DNA of 64,000 nucleotides from Hoeflea sp. (GTDB lineage: Bacteria > Pseudomonadota > Alphaproteobacteria > Rhizobiales > Rhizobiaceae). Shown here piece by piece: positions 44,936-53,887 of this stretch. The position numbers and the translations under genes are program-made. Positions within the stretch are counted from its first letter, which is position 1. Each line of letters begins with the position of its first letter. The notes beneath the pieces were generated by a model. The model saw only the letters and a program-made list of their open reading frames with translations. It was not told where the DNA came from and ran no database searches. The DNA lies in the NCBI GenBank assembly GCA_020637795.1, contig JACKJT010000001.1, positions 186,001-250,000 of the forward strand, read 5' to 3'.

Positions 44936-45646
44936 ATGACGACAGGCCATCGGCTCAGGATCCTGCTGGCCCTTCCGGTGCTGGCGCTTGCCGCCGCGTG
45001 CTCGGACCAGGGCGCACCGCCTGCCCGGGCCGGAACGGAAGCAGCGGTGGCCGGGACCACCAGCGTGCCGCTGGGGTCCGGATTCGATTTCTATGTGCTG
45101 GCCCTGTCCTGGTCGCCCGCCTATTGCCTCATCGAAGGGGATCGCGCCAATAAGCAGCAATGCGCCGAAGAGCGCGACCTTGGTTTTGTCGTGCACGGAC
45201 TCTGGCCGCAGTTTGAATCCGGCTACCCGGAATTCTGCCCCTCCCGCGAGCCCGACCGCGTGCCTGCAAGCCTCGGCCGCGCCTATCTCGACGTCGTGCC
45301 GACGATGGGGCTGATCGGCCACCAGTGGCGCAAGCACGGGTCATGCTCGGGACTTTCGCAAGCCGACTACCTGAGAGCACTGCGGGCGGCGCGGGCGCGG
45401 GTGACCATCCCGGCGGCGTTTGCGCCGGAGAGACTGCCCGCCGAGATCGATGCCCTGGAAGCGGAAGACGCCTTCATCGCGGCCAATCCCGGCATGAAAC
45501 GCGACACGATCGCGGTGCGCTGCGAGCGCGGCTACCTGCGCGAAATCCGCATCTGCATGACCCCGTCGCTCGACTATCGCGCCTGCGGCGAGGTTGACCG
45601 CGCCGGCTGCAAGATCGACAACCTTTCCGTTCCCGAGCCGGGCTGA
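44936..45646 (+). CDS. Ribonuclease T2 family lipoprotein
   Basis: A 236-residue extracytoplasmic RNase. The signal ends in a lipobox (LALAAAC), so it is probably a lipoprotein. The catalytic motifs are FVVHGLWPQ (CAS1) and GHQWRKHGSC (CAS2), with cysteines placed as in the family. Together with the preceding exported gene it suggests use or defence against external RNA. The role is inferred. ATG at 44936; a longer in-frame start from 44840 runs through the neighbour gene and is rejected. Confidence 0.92.
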   Translation: MTTGHRLRILLALPVLALAAACSDQGAPPARAGTEAAVAGTTSVPLGSGFDFYVLALSWSPAYCLIEGDRANKQQCAEERDLGFVVHGLWPQFESGYPEFCPSREPDRVPASLGRAYLDVVPTMGLIGHQWRKHGSCSGLSQADYLRALRAARARVTIPAAFAPERLPAEIDALEAEDAFIAANPGMKRDTIAVRCERGYLREIRICMTPSLDYRACGEVDRAGCKIDNLSVPEPG

Positions 45647-45686
45647 GCACAGCAGGCCGCTTTCACCAGAAGAAGAGAAAAGCACC

Positions 45687-46283
45687 ATGAAGATCCTCTA
45701 TTCGCCTGCTTCCCCCTATTCGGCCAAGGTCCGGATGGCGGCCAAATTCGCCGGGCTCGACGCCCAGGCGGTGCTGACCGACACCAACGCCGCGCCGGCC
45801 GAACTGGTCGACAACAACCCACTCGGCAAGATCCCGACCCTGATCACCGACGAGGGACAAGCAATCTACGACAGCCGCGCCATCATGCAGTTCATCGACC
45901 GGGTCGGCGGCAAGCGGATCTTCCCGCGCAACGCCGCCAAGCGCACCGAGGCCGAGGTGATGGAAGCCCTGTGCGACGGAATCTGCGACTGCCTGCTCGC
46001 CATCATGTACGAGCGCCGCTTCCGCCCGGCGGAAATCGTCCACCAGGAATGGATCGACAAGCAGTGGACCAAGGCGACCCGCGCGCTAGATCACCTCGAG
46101 GCCAACCTGCCGCGGATCACCAAGGCGCCGAATGGCGGGCATTTTGCCGCTGCCGCAATGATCGGCTACCTGAACTTGCGGTTTCCCGGACAATGGGAGC
46201 GCGGCCGTCCGAAGCTCAAGCGCTGGTACGCAAAGTTCGCCGCAAGCTTTCCCGAACTCGCGGCCATGCTGCCGAAAGCGTGA
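45687..46283 (+). CDS. Glutathione S-transferase family protein
   Basis: A 198-residue two-domain protein: thioredoxin-like N-terminus (MKILYSPASPYSAKVRMAAK; PTLITDEGQAIYDSRAIMQF with the Ser-Arg glutathione contact) and an all-helical C-terminus. The substrate is unknown. I start at MKILYSP (45687); AGAAGAG precedes it. It overlaps dgkA by GTGA. Confidence 0.88.
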   Translation: MKILYSPASPYSAKVRMAAKFAGLDAQAVLTDTNAAPAELVDNNPLGKIPTLITDEGQAIYDSRAIMQFIDRVGGKRIFPRNAAKRTEAEVMEALCDGICDCLLAIMYERRFRPAEIVHQEWIDKQWTKATRALDHLEANLPRITKAPNGGHFAAAAMIGYLNLRFPGQWERGRPKLKRWYAKFAASFPELAAMLPKA

Positions 46284-46666
46284 TAGAGCGGCCGGACAAG
46301 GAGGTCGGGTTCACCCACATGTTCGCCGCCGCCCGCTACTCGCTGGGCGGTGTCAGGCGGCTGTGGGGCGAGACCGCCTTCCGGCACGAGGTGCTGGCCT
46401 TCGTGCTGATCTCGGTCGTGTTCCTGCTCTCCGGCGCGCCGTTGTGGGGCTATGTCGGCGCCACCCTGCTCTTCCTGCTCACGGTCTCGATCGAAGCCTT
46501 GAACACGGCGGTGGAGGAAATCACCGATCACGCCTCTCCCAACTATTCCGAGATGGCCAAGCACGCCAAGGATCTGGGCTCGTTTGCGGTGTTCTGCCTG
46601 CTTCTGGCCAACGGCATATGGGCGGCCTATGTGCTGGCGGCGCTCTGGCTGCCATTTGCGGCCTGA
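46280..46666 (+). CDS. dgkA: Diacylglycerol kinase
   Basis: Trimeric inner-membrane kinase recycling diacylglycerol to phosphatidate. The 128 residues contain the motif SIEALNTAVEEITDH (catalytic Glu and Asn) and MAKHAKDLGSFAVF, plus three helices. Translation likely starts at GTG (46280), overlapping the GST stop; an ATG at 46319 would cut the conserved N-terminal amphipathic helix. The symbol is based on the family motifs. Confidence 0.9.
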   Translation: MIERPDKEVGFTHMFAAARYSLGGVRRLWGETAFRHEVLAFVLISVVFLLSGAPLWGYVGATLLFLLTVSIEALNTAVEEITDHASPNYSEMAKHAKDLGSFAVFCLLLANGIWAAYVLAALWLPFAA

Positions 46667-46807
46667 GCGCATGCGGACGTCGGGCCGAGACCGGTGCAGC
46701 CGCATCGCCGCCGGGCTGACATCCGGCCGACCCGGGTGGCATTTGCGGCTTCACGCATTACCTGTGTCTGAACGCAACCGATCAAACCCTGGAAAACTGG
46801 ACCTTTC

Positions 46808-47464
46808 ATGACCGATCAAACCCAACGCTTGCGGATCGACTTCATCTCGGACGTCGTTTGCCCGTGGTGCGTCGTCGGCTACCGGCAGCTCGAGCAGGCT
46901 CTCGAGAGCACGGCCACCGACTACGAAATCCACTGGCATCCCTTCGAGCTCAATCCGGACATGCCGGCGGCAGGCCAGAACCTGCGCGAACACCTTGCGG
47001 AGAAGTACGGGGCCACTCCGGAACAATCGCAGGAGAACCGCGCCCGGCTGACAGAACTCGGCGCCGGTCTCGGCTTCAAGTTCGCCTTCTCGGACGAGAT
47101 GCGCATGGTCAACACCTTCGATGCGCACCGGCTGATTCACTGGGCGGAAACCCAAGGCCTGGGCCACGCTCTCAAGCAGGCGCTGTTTGCGGCCTATTTC
47201 AGCGAGCAGAGGGATGTGTCCGACGCCGCCGTTCTCATCGACGTGGCCGAGAAAGCCGGCCTCGATGCGACGGAGGCCAAGGCAGTTCTGGACGACGGGC
47301 GCTACGCGGCGGAGGTGCGGCAGCAGGAAAACGTCTGGATCCAGAACAATATCCGCGGCGTGCCGGCGATCATTTTCGACAACAAGCACCTGGTCACCGG
47401 GGCGCAGGGGGTCGAGAACTACACGCGCATTCTAACCCAGCTTGCCCAGATGCGCGCCGCCTGA
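46808..47464 (+). CDS. DsbA family oxidoreductase (FrnE-like)
   Basis: A 218-residue thioredoxin-fold protein with the active site CPWC at residues 18-21 and the IRGVPAIIFDNKHLVTGAQG cis-Pro loop. The helical insert matches FrnE-type proteins (2-hydroxychromene-2-carboxylate isomerase/DsbA superfamily). No signal peptide is present, so it acts in the cytosol, unlike true DsbA. The substrate is unknown. Confidence 0.9.
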   Translation: MTDQTQRLRIDFISDVVCPWCVVGYRQLEQALESTATDYEIHWHPFELNPDMPAAGQNLREHLAEKYGATPEQSQENRARLTELGAGLGFKFAFSDEMRMVNTFDAHRLIHWAETQGLGHALKQALFAAYFSEQRDVSDAAVLIDVAEKAGLDATEAKAVLDDGRYAAEVRQQENVWIQNNIRGVPAIIFDNKHLVTGAQGVENYTRILTQLAQMRAA

Positions 47465-47515
47465 ACCCGGATGCCCGGAGGAAAGCCGCGCACTGTGACG
47501 GCGGTTCGACAGCCA

Positions 47516-47558
47516 TGAAAAAAGCCCGGACGGTTTGCCGTCCGGGCTTCTTTTTTCT
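47516..47558. terminator. Bidirectional terminator between frnE-like and omp genes
   Basis: AAAAAAGCCCGGACGG, a TTTG loop, then CCGTCCGGGCTTCTTTTTT: a long perfect stem with A and T tracts. It lies between the converging DsbA-family and omp genes. Confidence 0.92.
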
Positions 47559-47574
47559 TCTTCGTTCCGACTGA

Positions 47575-48213
47575 TCAGAACTTCATGCCGATACCGACGC
47601 GAACCGAATGATCGTCGAAGCCGGACGACACGTTGGTGCCGCCAAGATTGTAGTTCTTCGACTGGTAATCGGTGTAGCGGTACTCGATGCGGGTGGTGAT
47701 GTTCTCGGTCAGGAACGCTTCCGCACCCGTGCCGATGGTCCAACCCAGATGCGTCTTGCTATCGGAGCCTGCGGCGTTGGTCAGCTTGGCATTGGTGGCG
47801 GCGAGACCGCCGGTGGCGTAGATCATGAACGGATTGATGTCCACGCCCATACGCGCACGAACCGAGCCGTTGAAGCCCTGCTTGCCGGTCAGGCCACCGG
47901 CGGAAAAGTCTGCGCCCGAATAGCCGAGGTCAGCTTCCGCACCATAGACAATGTTGTCAGTCTGCCAGTTGTAACCGCCATAGACGCCACCGCCGAAGCC
48001 ATTGGCATTCTGACCCGGAGCAGCGCTGAACTCGCCCCATTTGTACTCGCCGTAGCCGCCGAGGTAGCCGCCGGACCACAGATAGGCCTGCGGAGTCACA
48101 TCCGCGACGGGCGGCTGAGGCGCCTGTTCGACGATAGCGTCCGCGGCCAGCACGGGGCCGGCGAGCGGCACGGAAAGGGCTGCGGCCAGCAGTGCCAGTT
48201 TACGAATACGCAT
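47575..48213 (-). CDS. Omp25/OmpA-like outer-membrane beta-barrel protein
   Basis: A 212-residue outer-membrane protein: Sec signal (KLALLAAALSVPLAGPVLAA), a proline-rich linker, then eight-stranded barrel-type repeats of alternating residues (GGVYGGYNWQTDNIVYGAEA, ARMGVDINPFMIYATGGLAA) ending in VRVGIGMKF with the C-terminal Phe barrel signal. It matches the Omp25/RopB group of rhizobia. Start at 48213 with AAGGAG 7 bases upstream. A strong terminator follows. Confidence 0.92.
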   Translation of the reverse strand: MRIRKLALLAAALSVPLAGPVLAADAIVEQAPQPPVADVTPQAYLWSGGYLGGYGEYKWGEFSAAPGQNANGFGGGVYGGYNWQTDNIVYGAEADLGYSGADFSAGGLTGKQGFNGSVRARMGVDINPFMIYATGGLAATNAKLTNAAGSDSKTHLGWTIGTGAEAFLTENITTRIEYRYTDYQSKNYNLGGTNVSSGFDDHSVRVGIGMKF

Positions 48214-48489
48214 GTCATTCTCCTTGTTTTTTCCGGCCCGACACGAAACAGCGGGCCTTGAGTACCGGCGGCACTGGGATGCATGCCTCCGACGGGTTGC
48301 AAGATGGCGATCGAATGCGGCGGGCGAGAAGCAGGAATGTGGAAACACAGCGGCCAAAAAAGGGCACAGGGAAGTGTTGTTTTCAGGCAACAATTTTGTC
48401 CCTGCCTATCCGCCGCCTCCATTGCGGATTTGAGCTTACCGCCTATATGGGGAGTGGGCCCACGAAACCGCGAGCGTTGATTCCAGAAC
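48214..48489. other. Divergent omp/antiporter spacer
   Basis: The 276 bases between the omp and antiporter genes hold both promoters. I see an imperfect TGTTG/CAACA repeat at 48376-48392 but no named operator. Confidence 0.4.
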
Positions 48490-49428
48490 ATGTTGAGCAT
48501 CTTGACCCTGATCGCGGGACTGGTCGTCCTTGTCTTTGCCGGTGATTACCTGGTGCGCGGTGCAGTCGGTCTTGCGGAGAAGCTGTCGATCGATCCGTTG
48601 ATCATCGGGCTGACAATTGTGGCTTTCGGAACGTCCGCGCCGGAACTGTTCGTTTCCCTGCAAGCGGCATTCGACGGTGTGTCGGGTATAGCCATCGGCA
48701 ACGTGGTGGGATCCAACATCGCAAACGTGCTACTGGTGCTCGGCGCTCCGGCCTTGCTGATGACCATCAATTGCCGCGAGAACGGACTGGCGACATCGCT
48801 GGCCATGATGGTCTTCATGTCGGTGGCGCTGATGCTGATGATGTGGTTCGGGCCGCTGAGCCGCATCGACGGAGCCATTCTTCTGGTGATGATCGCCGCC
48901 TATCTGGGGTGGCAGATCAGGGCAGCGCGGAAACACCAGCTGGCGAGCGTGCCCGACTATCATGATGAAGTCGCGGACGTGCCGCGCGAAGACTGGAAGA
49001 CGACGGTCTTCATCGTTGGCGGCTTGATCGGCCTTCCGATCGGCGCCTGGCTTACGGTGCACGGCGCATCCGACATCGCGCGCATGTTCGGCGCTTCGGA
49101 AACGGCTATCGGGCTGACCGTGGTCGCCATCGGCACGTCGCTGCCCGAGTTGGTGACATCGATGATGGCCGCATGGCGCAAATCCGGTGCGGTGGCGATC
49201 GGCAACGTGGTCGGATCGAATATCTTCAACATCGGTCTCATTCTTGGCGGCACCGCGGTGATCCTGCCGCTCGATGTCGATCCGCGCATCGTCTCGGTCG
49301 ACATGTGGGTGATGCTGGCAGTTAGCCTTCTTGTGGTGGGACTGGCGCACTGGAACGTGCCGATCAAAAAGCTCGGCGGCATGGCTATGCTTCTGGTTTT
49401 CGCGATCTATATCATCTCGGTATTCTGA
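48490..49428 (+). CDS. Calcium/sodium antiporter (CaCA family)
   Basis: A 312-residue inner-membrane exchanger of the YrbG class. Both alpha repeats are visible: IVAFGTSAPELFVSLQAAFD then GNVVGSNIANVLLVLGAPAL, and VVAIGTSLPELVTSMMAAWR then GNVVGSNIFNIGLILGGTAV. Ten helices are expected. It probably exports Ca2+ driven by Na+ or protons. It is divergent from the omp gene, and no ribosome site is clear. Confidence 0.93.
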   Translation: MLSILTLIAGLVVLVFAGDYLVRGAVGLAEKLSIDPLIIGLTIVAFGTSAPELFVSLQAAFDGVSGIAIGNVVGSNIANVLLVLGAPALLMTINCRENGLATSLAMMVFMSVALMLMMWFGPLSRIDGAILLVMIAAYLGWQIRAARKHQLASVPDYHDEVADVPREDWKTTVFIVGGLIGLPIGAWLTVHGASDIARMFGASETAIGLTVVAIGTSLPELVTSMMAAWRKSGAVAIGNVVGSNIFNIGLILGGTAVILPLDVDPRIVSVDMWVMLAVSLLVVGLAHWNVPIKKLGGMAMLLVFAIYIISVF

Positions 49429-49476
49429 AACTGAAAGCATGGCTTGCAGCCGTGCGAGCATGAACCGGGACACCGC

Positions 49477-50241
49477 ATGACAACTTCCATGGGCACAGTT
49501 CTTGTAACCGGCGCAGCGCGCCGCATCGGCAAGGCGATCGCGATGGACCTTGCGGCTCACGGCTATCACGTCGCTGTCCACGCCAACCGCAGCGGCGCGG
49601 AGGCCGAGGCGGTGGCCGGCGCGATCCGGGACGCGGGCGGCGTGGCGGAGGTGTTTCTGGCGGATCTCAGCGACATGACAGCGGTGCGCGACCTGCATGC
49701 TGAGGTGGCCGGGCGCATGGGCCGCCCGGAGATCATCGTCAACAACGCCTCGATGTTTCAGGACGACGATGTCCGCGACTTCGATGAAGAGCTGTTCGAC
49801 CGGCATTTCGCCGTCCACGTCAAGGCGCCGGCAGTCCTGGCGGAAGCCATGGCCGCGAGATTGCCCGACGGCGGCCAAGGGCTGATCGTCAACATCATCG
49901 ACCAGCGGGTCTGGAAGCTGACGCCGCGGTTCTTTTCCTACACATTATCGAAATCGGCGCTGTGGACGGCGACACGGACCATGGCCCAGGCGCTGGCGCC
50001 GCGCATCCGCGTCAATGCCATCGGCCCGGGGCCGACGCTTGCCAACGAGCGGCAGAAGGACAGCGATTTCGCCCGGCAGGCGGCAGCCGTGCCGCTCGGA
50101 CACGGGCCTGAGCTTGCCGAATTCGGCGCCACCATCCGCTATCTGCACGGAGCCCGCTCTGTCACCGGCCAGATGATCGCGCTTGACGGCGGCCAGCATC
50201 TCGCCTGGGAAACGCCGGATGTGACCGGCGTGGGTGAATAG
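49477..50241 (+). CDS. SDR family oxidoreductase (pteridine-reductase-like)
   Basis: A 254-residue short-chain dehydrogenase with the cofactor site TGAARRIGKAIAMDLAAHGY and the catalytic Tyr-Lys in FFSYTLSKSALW. The RRIG and NNASMFQDDDV features are those of pteridine/dihydromonapterin reductases (FolM/PTR1), which use NADPH; the assignment to that branch is tentative. I start at 49477. uvrC follows 101 bases later, a neighbourhood kept in rhizobia. Confidence 0.87.
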   Translation: MTTSMGTVLVTGAARRIGKAIAMDLAAHGYHVAVHANRSGAEAEAVAGAIRDAGGVAEVFLADLSDMTAVRDLHAEVAGRMGRPEIIVNNASMFQDDDVRDFDEELFDRHFAVHVKAPAVLAEAMAARLPDGGQGLIVNIIDQRVWKLTPRFFSYTLSKSALWTATRTMAQALAPRIRVNAIGPGPTLANERQKDSDFARQAAAVPLGHGPELAEFGATIRYLHGARSVTGQMIALDGGQHLAWETPDVTGVGE

Positions 50242-50342
50242 GCTCTGCGCGCTTGATAAACCGCGCTGCTGACGCCAGATGTCATGATCTCAAGAAAACA
50301 CTCTCTTGCCCCTTCGGGGCTCGAAGTTGATAAGATCGCCCG

Positions 50343-52430
50343 ATGACTCGCACGCCAAATCCGACCAACGCAAAATCCACCAAGACCGGGGCGCCGGCCG
50401 ATGTCGGCGTGATCTATGAGGAAACCGATGCGGACGAGGACGAGCAGGATGCGGCCGATGCTCCCCTGCCCGCCGATGTCGCCTCCGTCGCCGGCATCGA
50501 ATGGAACGAAAGTCCCGGCGTCACGCCCGGCCTGAAGGGCGCCGAGGTCATCCAGGCCTTCGTCAGGCACCTGCCCAACCAGCCCGGCGTCTACCGGATG
50601 ATGAACGAGGCCGGCGACGTTCTCTATGTCGGTAAGGCGCGCAGCCTGAAGAAGCGGGTGACCAACTACGCGCAAGGGCGCGGCCATTCCAACCGCATCA
50701 CCCGGATGATCGCGCAGACGACGAACATGGAGTTCGTCACCACGCGCACCGAAACCGAGGCGCTGCTGCTCGAGGCCAACCTGATCAAGCGGCTGAAGCC
50801 GCGATTCAACGTGCTGATGCGCGACGACAAGTCGTTTCCCTACATCCTGATCACCGGCGACCACGAGGCACCGGCTATCTTCAAGCACCGCGGCGCACGA
50901 TCCCGGAAAGGCTCCTATTTCGGCCCCTTCGCCTCGGCCGGCGCGGTGGGGCGAACGATCAACGCGCTGCAGCGCGCCTTCCTTCTGCGCACCTGCACCG
51001 ACAGCGTCTATGAAAGCCGCACCCGGCCCTGCCTGCTCTACCAGATCAAGCGCTGCGCCGGACCCTGCACCGGCGAGATCGACGCCGAGGGCTACGGCCG
51101 GCTGGTGGACGAGGCCAAGGATTTTCTCTCCGGCCGCAGCCAGGCGGTGAAAGCGCAACTGGCGACGGCGATGCAGGCGGCGTCGGAAGATCTCGATTTC
51201 GAGCGCGCGGCGGTCTATCGCGACCGACTGTCGGCGCTCAGCCATGTGCAGAGCCACCAGGGCATCAATCCGCAGACGGTGGAAGAGGCAGACGTTTTCG
51301 CCATCCACCACGACGCGGGCATGGCCTGTATCCAGGTGTTCTTCTTCCGCACCGGGCAGAACTGGGGCAACCGTGCCTATTTCCCCAAGGCCGATCCGTC
51401 GCTGGCGCCGGGCGAGATCCTCGGCGCCTTCATCGGCCAGTTCTACGACGACAAGCCGACGCCGCGGATGATCCTGGTGTCGGACGATTTCGAGGACCGG
51501 ACGCTGCTTGAGGAAGCATTGAGCGTGCGGATGGACCGCAAGACGAGCATCAGCGTGCCCCAGCGGGGCGAAAAGCGCGAACTGGTCGAGCAGGTGCTCA
51601 ACAATGCGCGCGAGGCGCATGGCCGCAACCTGGCGGAGACGGCATCGCAGACCCGGCTGCTGCAGGGGCTCGCCGAGACCTTCAACCTGCCGCATCCGCC
51701 GCGGCGGATCGAGGTCTACGACAACTCGCACATCATGGGCACCAATGCCGTGGGCGGCATGATCGTCGCCGGGCCGGAAGGGTTCGTCAAAAACCAGTAC
51801 CGCAAGTTCAACATCAAATCGACCGACATCACCCCCGGCGACGACTTCGGCATGATGCGCGAGGTGATGCAGCGCCGGTTCTCGCGGCTGCTCAAGGAAC
51901 ATGGCGATGCCGGCCCGAGCCTGCCCGACAGTGCCGACGACCCGGATGCGGCGAGCCAGTCCGGCATGCCGGCTTGGCCAGACCTGGTGCTGATCGATGG
52001 CGGCAAGGGCCAGATGAGCGCGGTGCGGACCATCCTCGAGGAACTCGGCATCGCCGACAAGATCACCGCCATCGGCGTCGCCAAGGGCATGGACCGGGAA
52101 GCCGGGCGCGAGCGGTTCTTTGTCGAAGGCAAGCCCGACTTCACGCTGCCGCCGCGCGATCCGGTGCTCTATTTCATCCAGCGGCTCAGGGACGAGGCGC
52201 ACCGGTTCGCCATCGGCAGCCACCGGGCGCGGCGCAAGAAGGAGATGGTGGCCAATCCGCTCGACGAGATTGCCGGGATCGGGCCGACTCGCAAGCGGGC
52301 GCTGCTGCACCATTTCGGCACCGCGAAGGCCGTCTCGCGCGCCGGAATCGACGATCTGGTCGCAGTCGAGGGGATTTCCCGCACGGTCGCCGAACTGGTC
52401 TACAATCATTTCCACGAGGAAAACCGGTGA
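50343..52430 (+). CDS. uvrC: Excinuclease ABC subunit C
   Basis: Makes both incisions in nucleotide excision repair. The 695 residues have an acidic N-terminal extension (about 1-60), the GIY-YIG nuclease (GVYRMMNEAGDVLYVGKARS), a cysteine-rich CAGPCTGEI segment, the UVR motif, the RNase H-like endonuclease (RRIEVYDNSHIMGTNAVGGM; DLVLIDGGKGQMSAV) and C-terminal HhH repeats (IGPTRKRALLHHFGT). The N-terminal extension is longer than in E. coli, as in other alphaproteobacteria. Confidence 0.97.
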   Translation: MTRTPNPTNAKSTKTGAPADVGVIYEETDADEDEQDAADAPLPADVASVAGIEWNESPGVTPGLKGAEVIQAFVRHLPNQPGVYRMMNEAGDVLYVGKARSLKKRVTNYAQGRGHSNRITRMIAQTTNMEFVTTRTETEALLLEANLIKRLKPRFNVLMRDDKSFPYILITGDHEAPAIFKHRGARSRKGSYFGPFASAGAVGRTINALQRAFLLRTCTDSVYESRTRPCLLYQIKRCAGPCTGEIDAEGYGRLVDEAKDFLSGRSQAVKAQLATAMQAASEDLDFERAAVYRDRLSALSHVQSHQGINPQTVEEADVFAIHHDAGMACIQVFFFRTGQNWGNRAYFPKADPSLAPGEILGAFIGQFYDDKPTPRMILVSDDFEDRTLLEEALSVRMDRKTSISVPQRGEKRELVEQVLNNAREAHGRNLAETASQTRLLQGLAETFNLPHPPRRIEVYDNSHIMGTNAVGGMIVAGPEGFVKNQYRKFNIKSTDITPGDDFGMMREVMQRRFSRLLKEHGDAGPSLPDSADDPDAASQSGMPAWPDLVLIDGGKGQMSAVRTILEELGIADKITAIGVAKGMDREAGRERFFVEGKPDFTLPPRDPVLYFIQRLRDEAHRFAIGSHRARRKKEMVANPLDEIAGIGPTRKRALLHHFGTAKAVSRAGIDDLVAVEGISRTVAELVYNHFHEENR

Positions 52431-52549
52431 AAGGCGCCTGCCGCGGCGTCTATCTGCCGCATTCTGGCGTAATGTTGTGCCGCGGCGGTTGACCTTTGAG
52501 CTTGCCAGCGCGCATCTTGCGCAAAATCCTGACACGGACGGGGTGCTTC

Positions 52550-53134
52550 ATGGCGTCACGCGCGCTTAACATACCGAATATGCTGACATACGGACGGATT
52601 CTCGCCGTTCCGCTGATCGTGCTGTGCTTCTTCATCGAGGGCCGGCTGCACGGATCCGATTTCGCCCGCTGGAGCGCGCTGGCGATTTTCGCCGTCGCCT
52701 CGATCACCGATTTTTTCGACGGATACCTTGCCCGTATCTGGGACCAGACCTCGAATATCGGCCGCATGCTCGACCCGATTGCCGACAAGCTGCTGGTCTC
52801 CGCGATCCTGCTGCTGGTCGCCGCCGACGGCACCATCGCCGGCTGGTCGATCTGGGCAGCGATCATCATCCTGTGCCGCGAGATCCTGGTTTCGGGCCTG
52901 CGCGAATACCTGGCCGCGCTGAAGGTCTCGGTGCCGGTCACCTGGATCGCCAAATGGAAAACCACACTGCAGATGGTGGCGCTGGGGTTCCTGCTTGCAG
53001 GCCCGGCGGGCGACAAGGTGCTGCCCTACACCACCGAAACAGGCATAGCCCTGCTGTGGATTGCGGCGATCATCACGATTTACACCGGCTATGACTATTT
53101 CCGCGCCGGGTTGAGACATGTGGTGGACGAATGA
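52550..53134 (+). CDS. pgsA: CDP-diacylglycerol-glycerol-3-phosphate 3-phosphatidyltransferase
   Basis: Commits CDP-DAG to phosphatidylglycerol. The 194-residue inner-membrane enzyme has the motif DFFDGYLARIWDQTSNIGRM then LDPIADKLLV. I start at MASRALNIPN (52550). It is coupled to moaD by ATGA. A second CDP-alcohol enzyme lies at 34.5 kb. Confidence 0.94.
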   Translation: MASRALNIPNMLTYGRILAVPLIVLCFFIEGRLHGSDFARWSALAIFAVASITDFFDGYLARIWDQTSNIGRMLDPIADKLLVSAILLLVAADGTIAGWSIWAAIIILCREILVSGLREYLAALKVSVPVTWIAKWKTTLQMVALGFLLAGPAGDKVLPYTTETGIALLWIAAIITIYTGYDYFRAGLRHVVDE

Positions 53135-53388
53135 GCGTGCGGATCGTCTATTTCGCCTGGGTGCGCGAACGCATCGGCAAGGGCTCGGAAGAGATCGATC
53201 TTCCGGAAACTGTGGTGACGGTCGGCGACCTGATTGCGCACCTGGCCACGCTGGGCGAGGAGTACGCCGCGGCATTCGAGGTGCCGCAGGTGATCCGCGC
53301 CGCGATCAACGAGGAACATGCCGAGCATGACGAGGCAATCGGCGATGCCAGGGAAATTGCGCTGTTCCCGCCGATGACCGGAGGCTGA
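53131..53388 (+). CDS. moaD: Molybdopterin synthase sulfur carrier subunit
   Basis: The small subunit of molybdopterin synthase. The 85 residues end in the Gly-Gly tail (PPMTGG) that is thiocarboxylated by MoeB-type enzymes. The ATG overlaps the pgsA stop; moaE follows two bases after its stop, so the synthase subunits are made together. The Mo-enzyme at 40-42 kb is a likely consumer of the cofactor. Confidence 0.94.
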   Translation: MSVRIVYFAWVRERIGKGSEEIDLPETVVTVGDLIAHLATLGEEYAAAFEVPQVIRAAINEEHAEHDEAIGDAREIALFPPMTGG

Positions 53389-53389
53389 G

Positions 53390-53887
53390 ATGGCGGCAGG
53401 CGACAGATCCGGCGAAAAGCCGGTGGCACCCGTCACCGTGCGCATCCAGACCGGCGATTTCGACATCACGCAAGAGATCGGCGCGCTGACCGCCGGACGG
53501 GCCGACATCGGCGCGGTGGTGAGCTTCACCGGGCTGTGCCGCGACGAGGGCGGGCGGCTGTCGGCGCTCGAGTTGGAGCACTATCCCGGAATGGCCGAGC
53601 GCGCCATCCGGGCGATCGCCGAGGACGCGGTGACGCGCTTCGGCCTCAACGGAATCACCGCCATCCACCGCTACGGCGCGATCCCGCCTGGCGGCAACAT
53701 CGTGCTGGTGGTGGCGGCCGCGCCGCACCGGCAGGCAGCCTTCGACGGCGCGTCCTTCCTGATGGACTTCCTCAAGACCGACGCACCGTTCTGGAAGAAG
53801 GAACATCTGAAAGACGGCGGCGCGGGCGAATGGGTCTCGGCCAAGGACGCCGACGACAAGGCCAAGCTGCGCTGGCGAACCCCGTGA
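53390..53887 (+). CDS. moaE: Molybdopterin synthase catalytic subunit
   Basis: Large subunit of molybdopterin synthase, which adds two sulfurs to precursor Z. The 165 residues contain VVSFTGLCRDEGGRLSALEL, EHYPGMAERAIRAIAEDAV, the active lysines in FLKTDAPFWKKEHL, and AIHRYGAIPPGGNIVLVVAA. The N-terminal 14 residues are an extension. ung overlaps the stop (GTGA). Confidence 0.95.
   Translation: MAAGDRSGEKPVAPVTVRIQTGDFDITQEIGALTAGRADIGAVVSFTGLCRDEGGRLSALELEHYPGMAERAIRAIAEDAVTRFGLNGITAIHRYGAIPPGGNIVLVVAAAPHRQAAFDGASFLMDFLKTDAPFWKKEHLKDGGAGEWVSAKDADDKAKLRWRTP

Noticed and set aside
50139..52535. 798-codon antisense frame over uvrC
   Set aside because: Shadow of uvrC; no domain or ribosome site.
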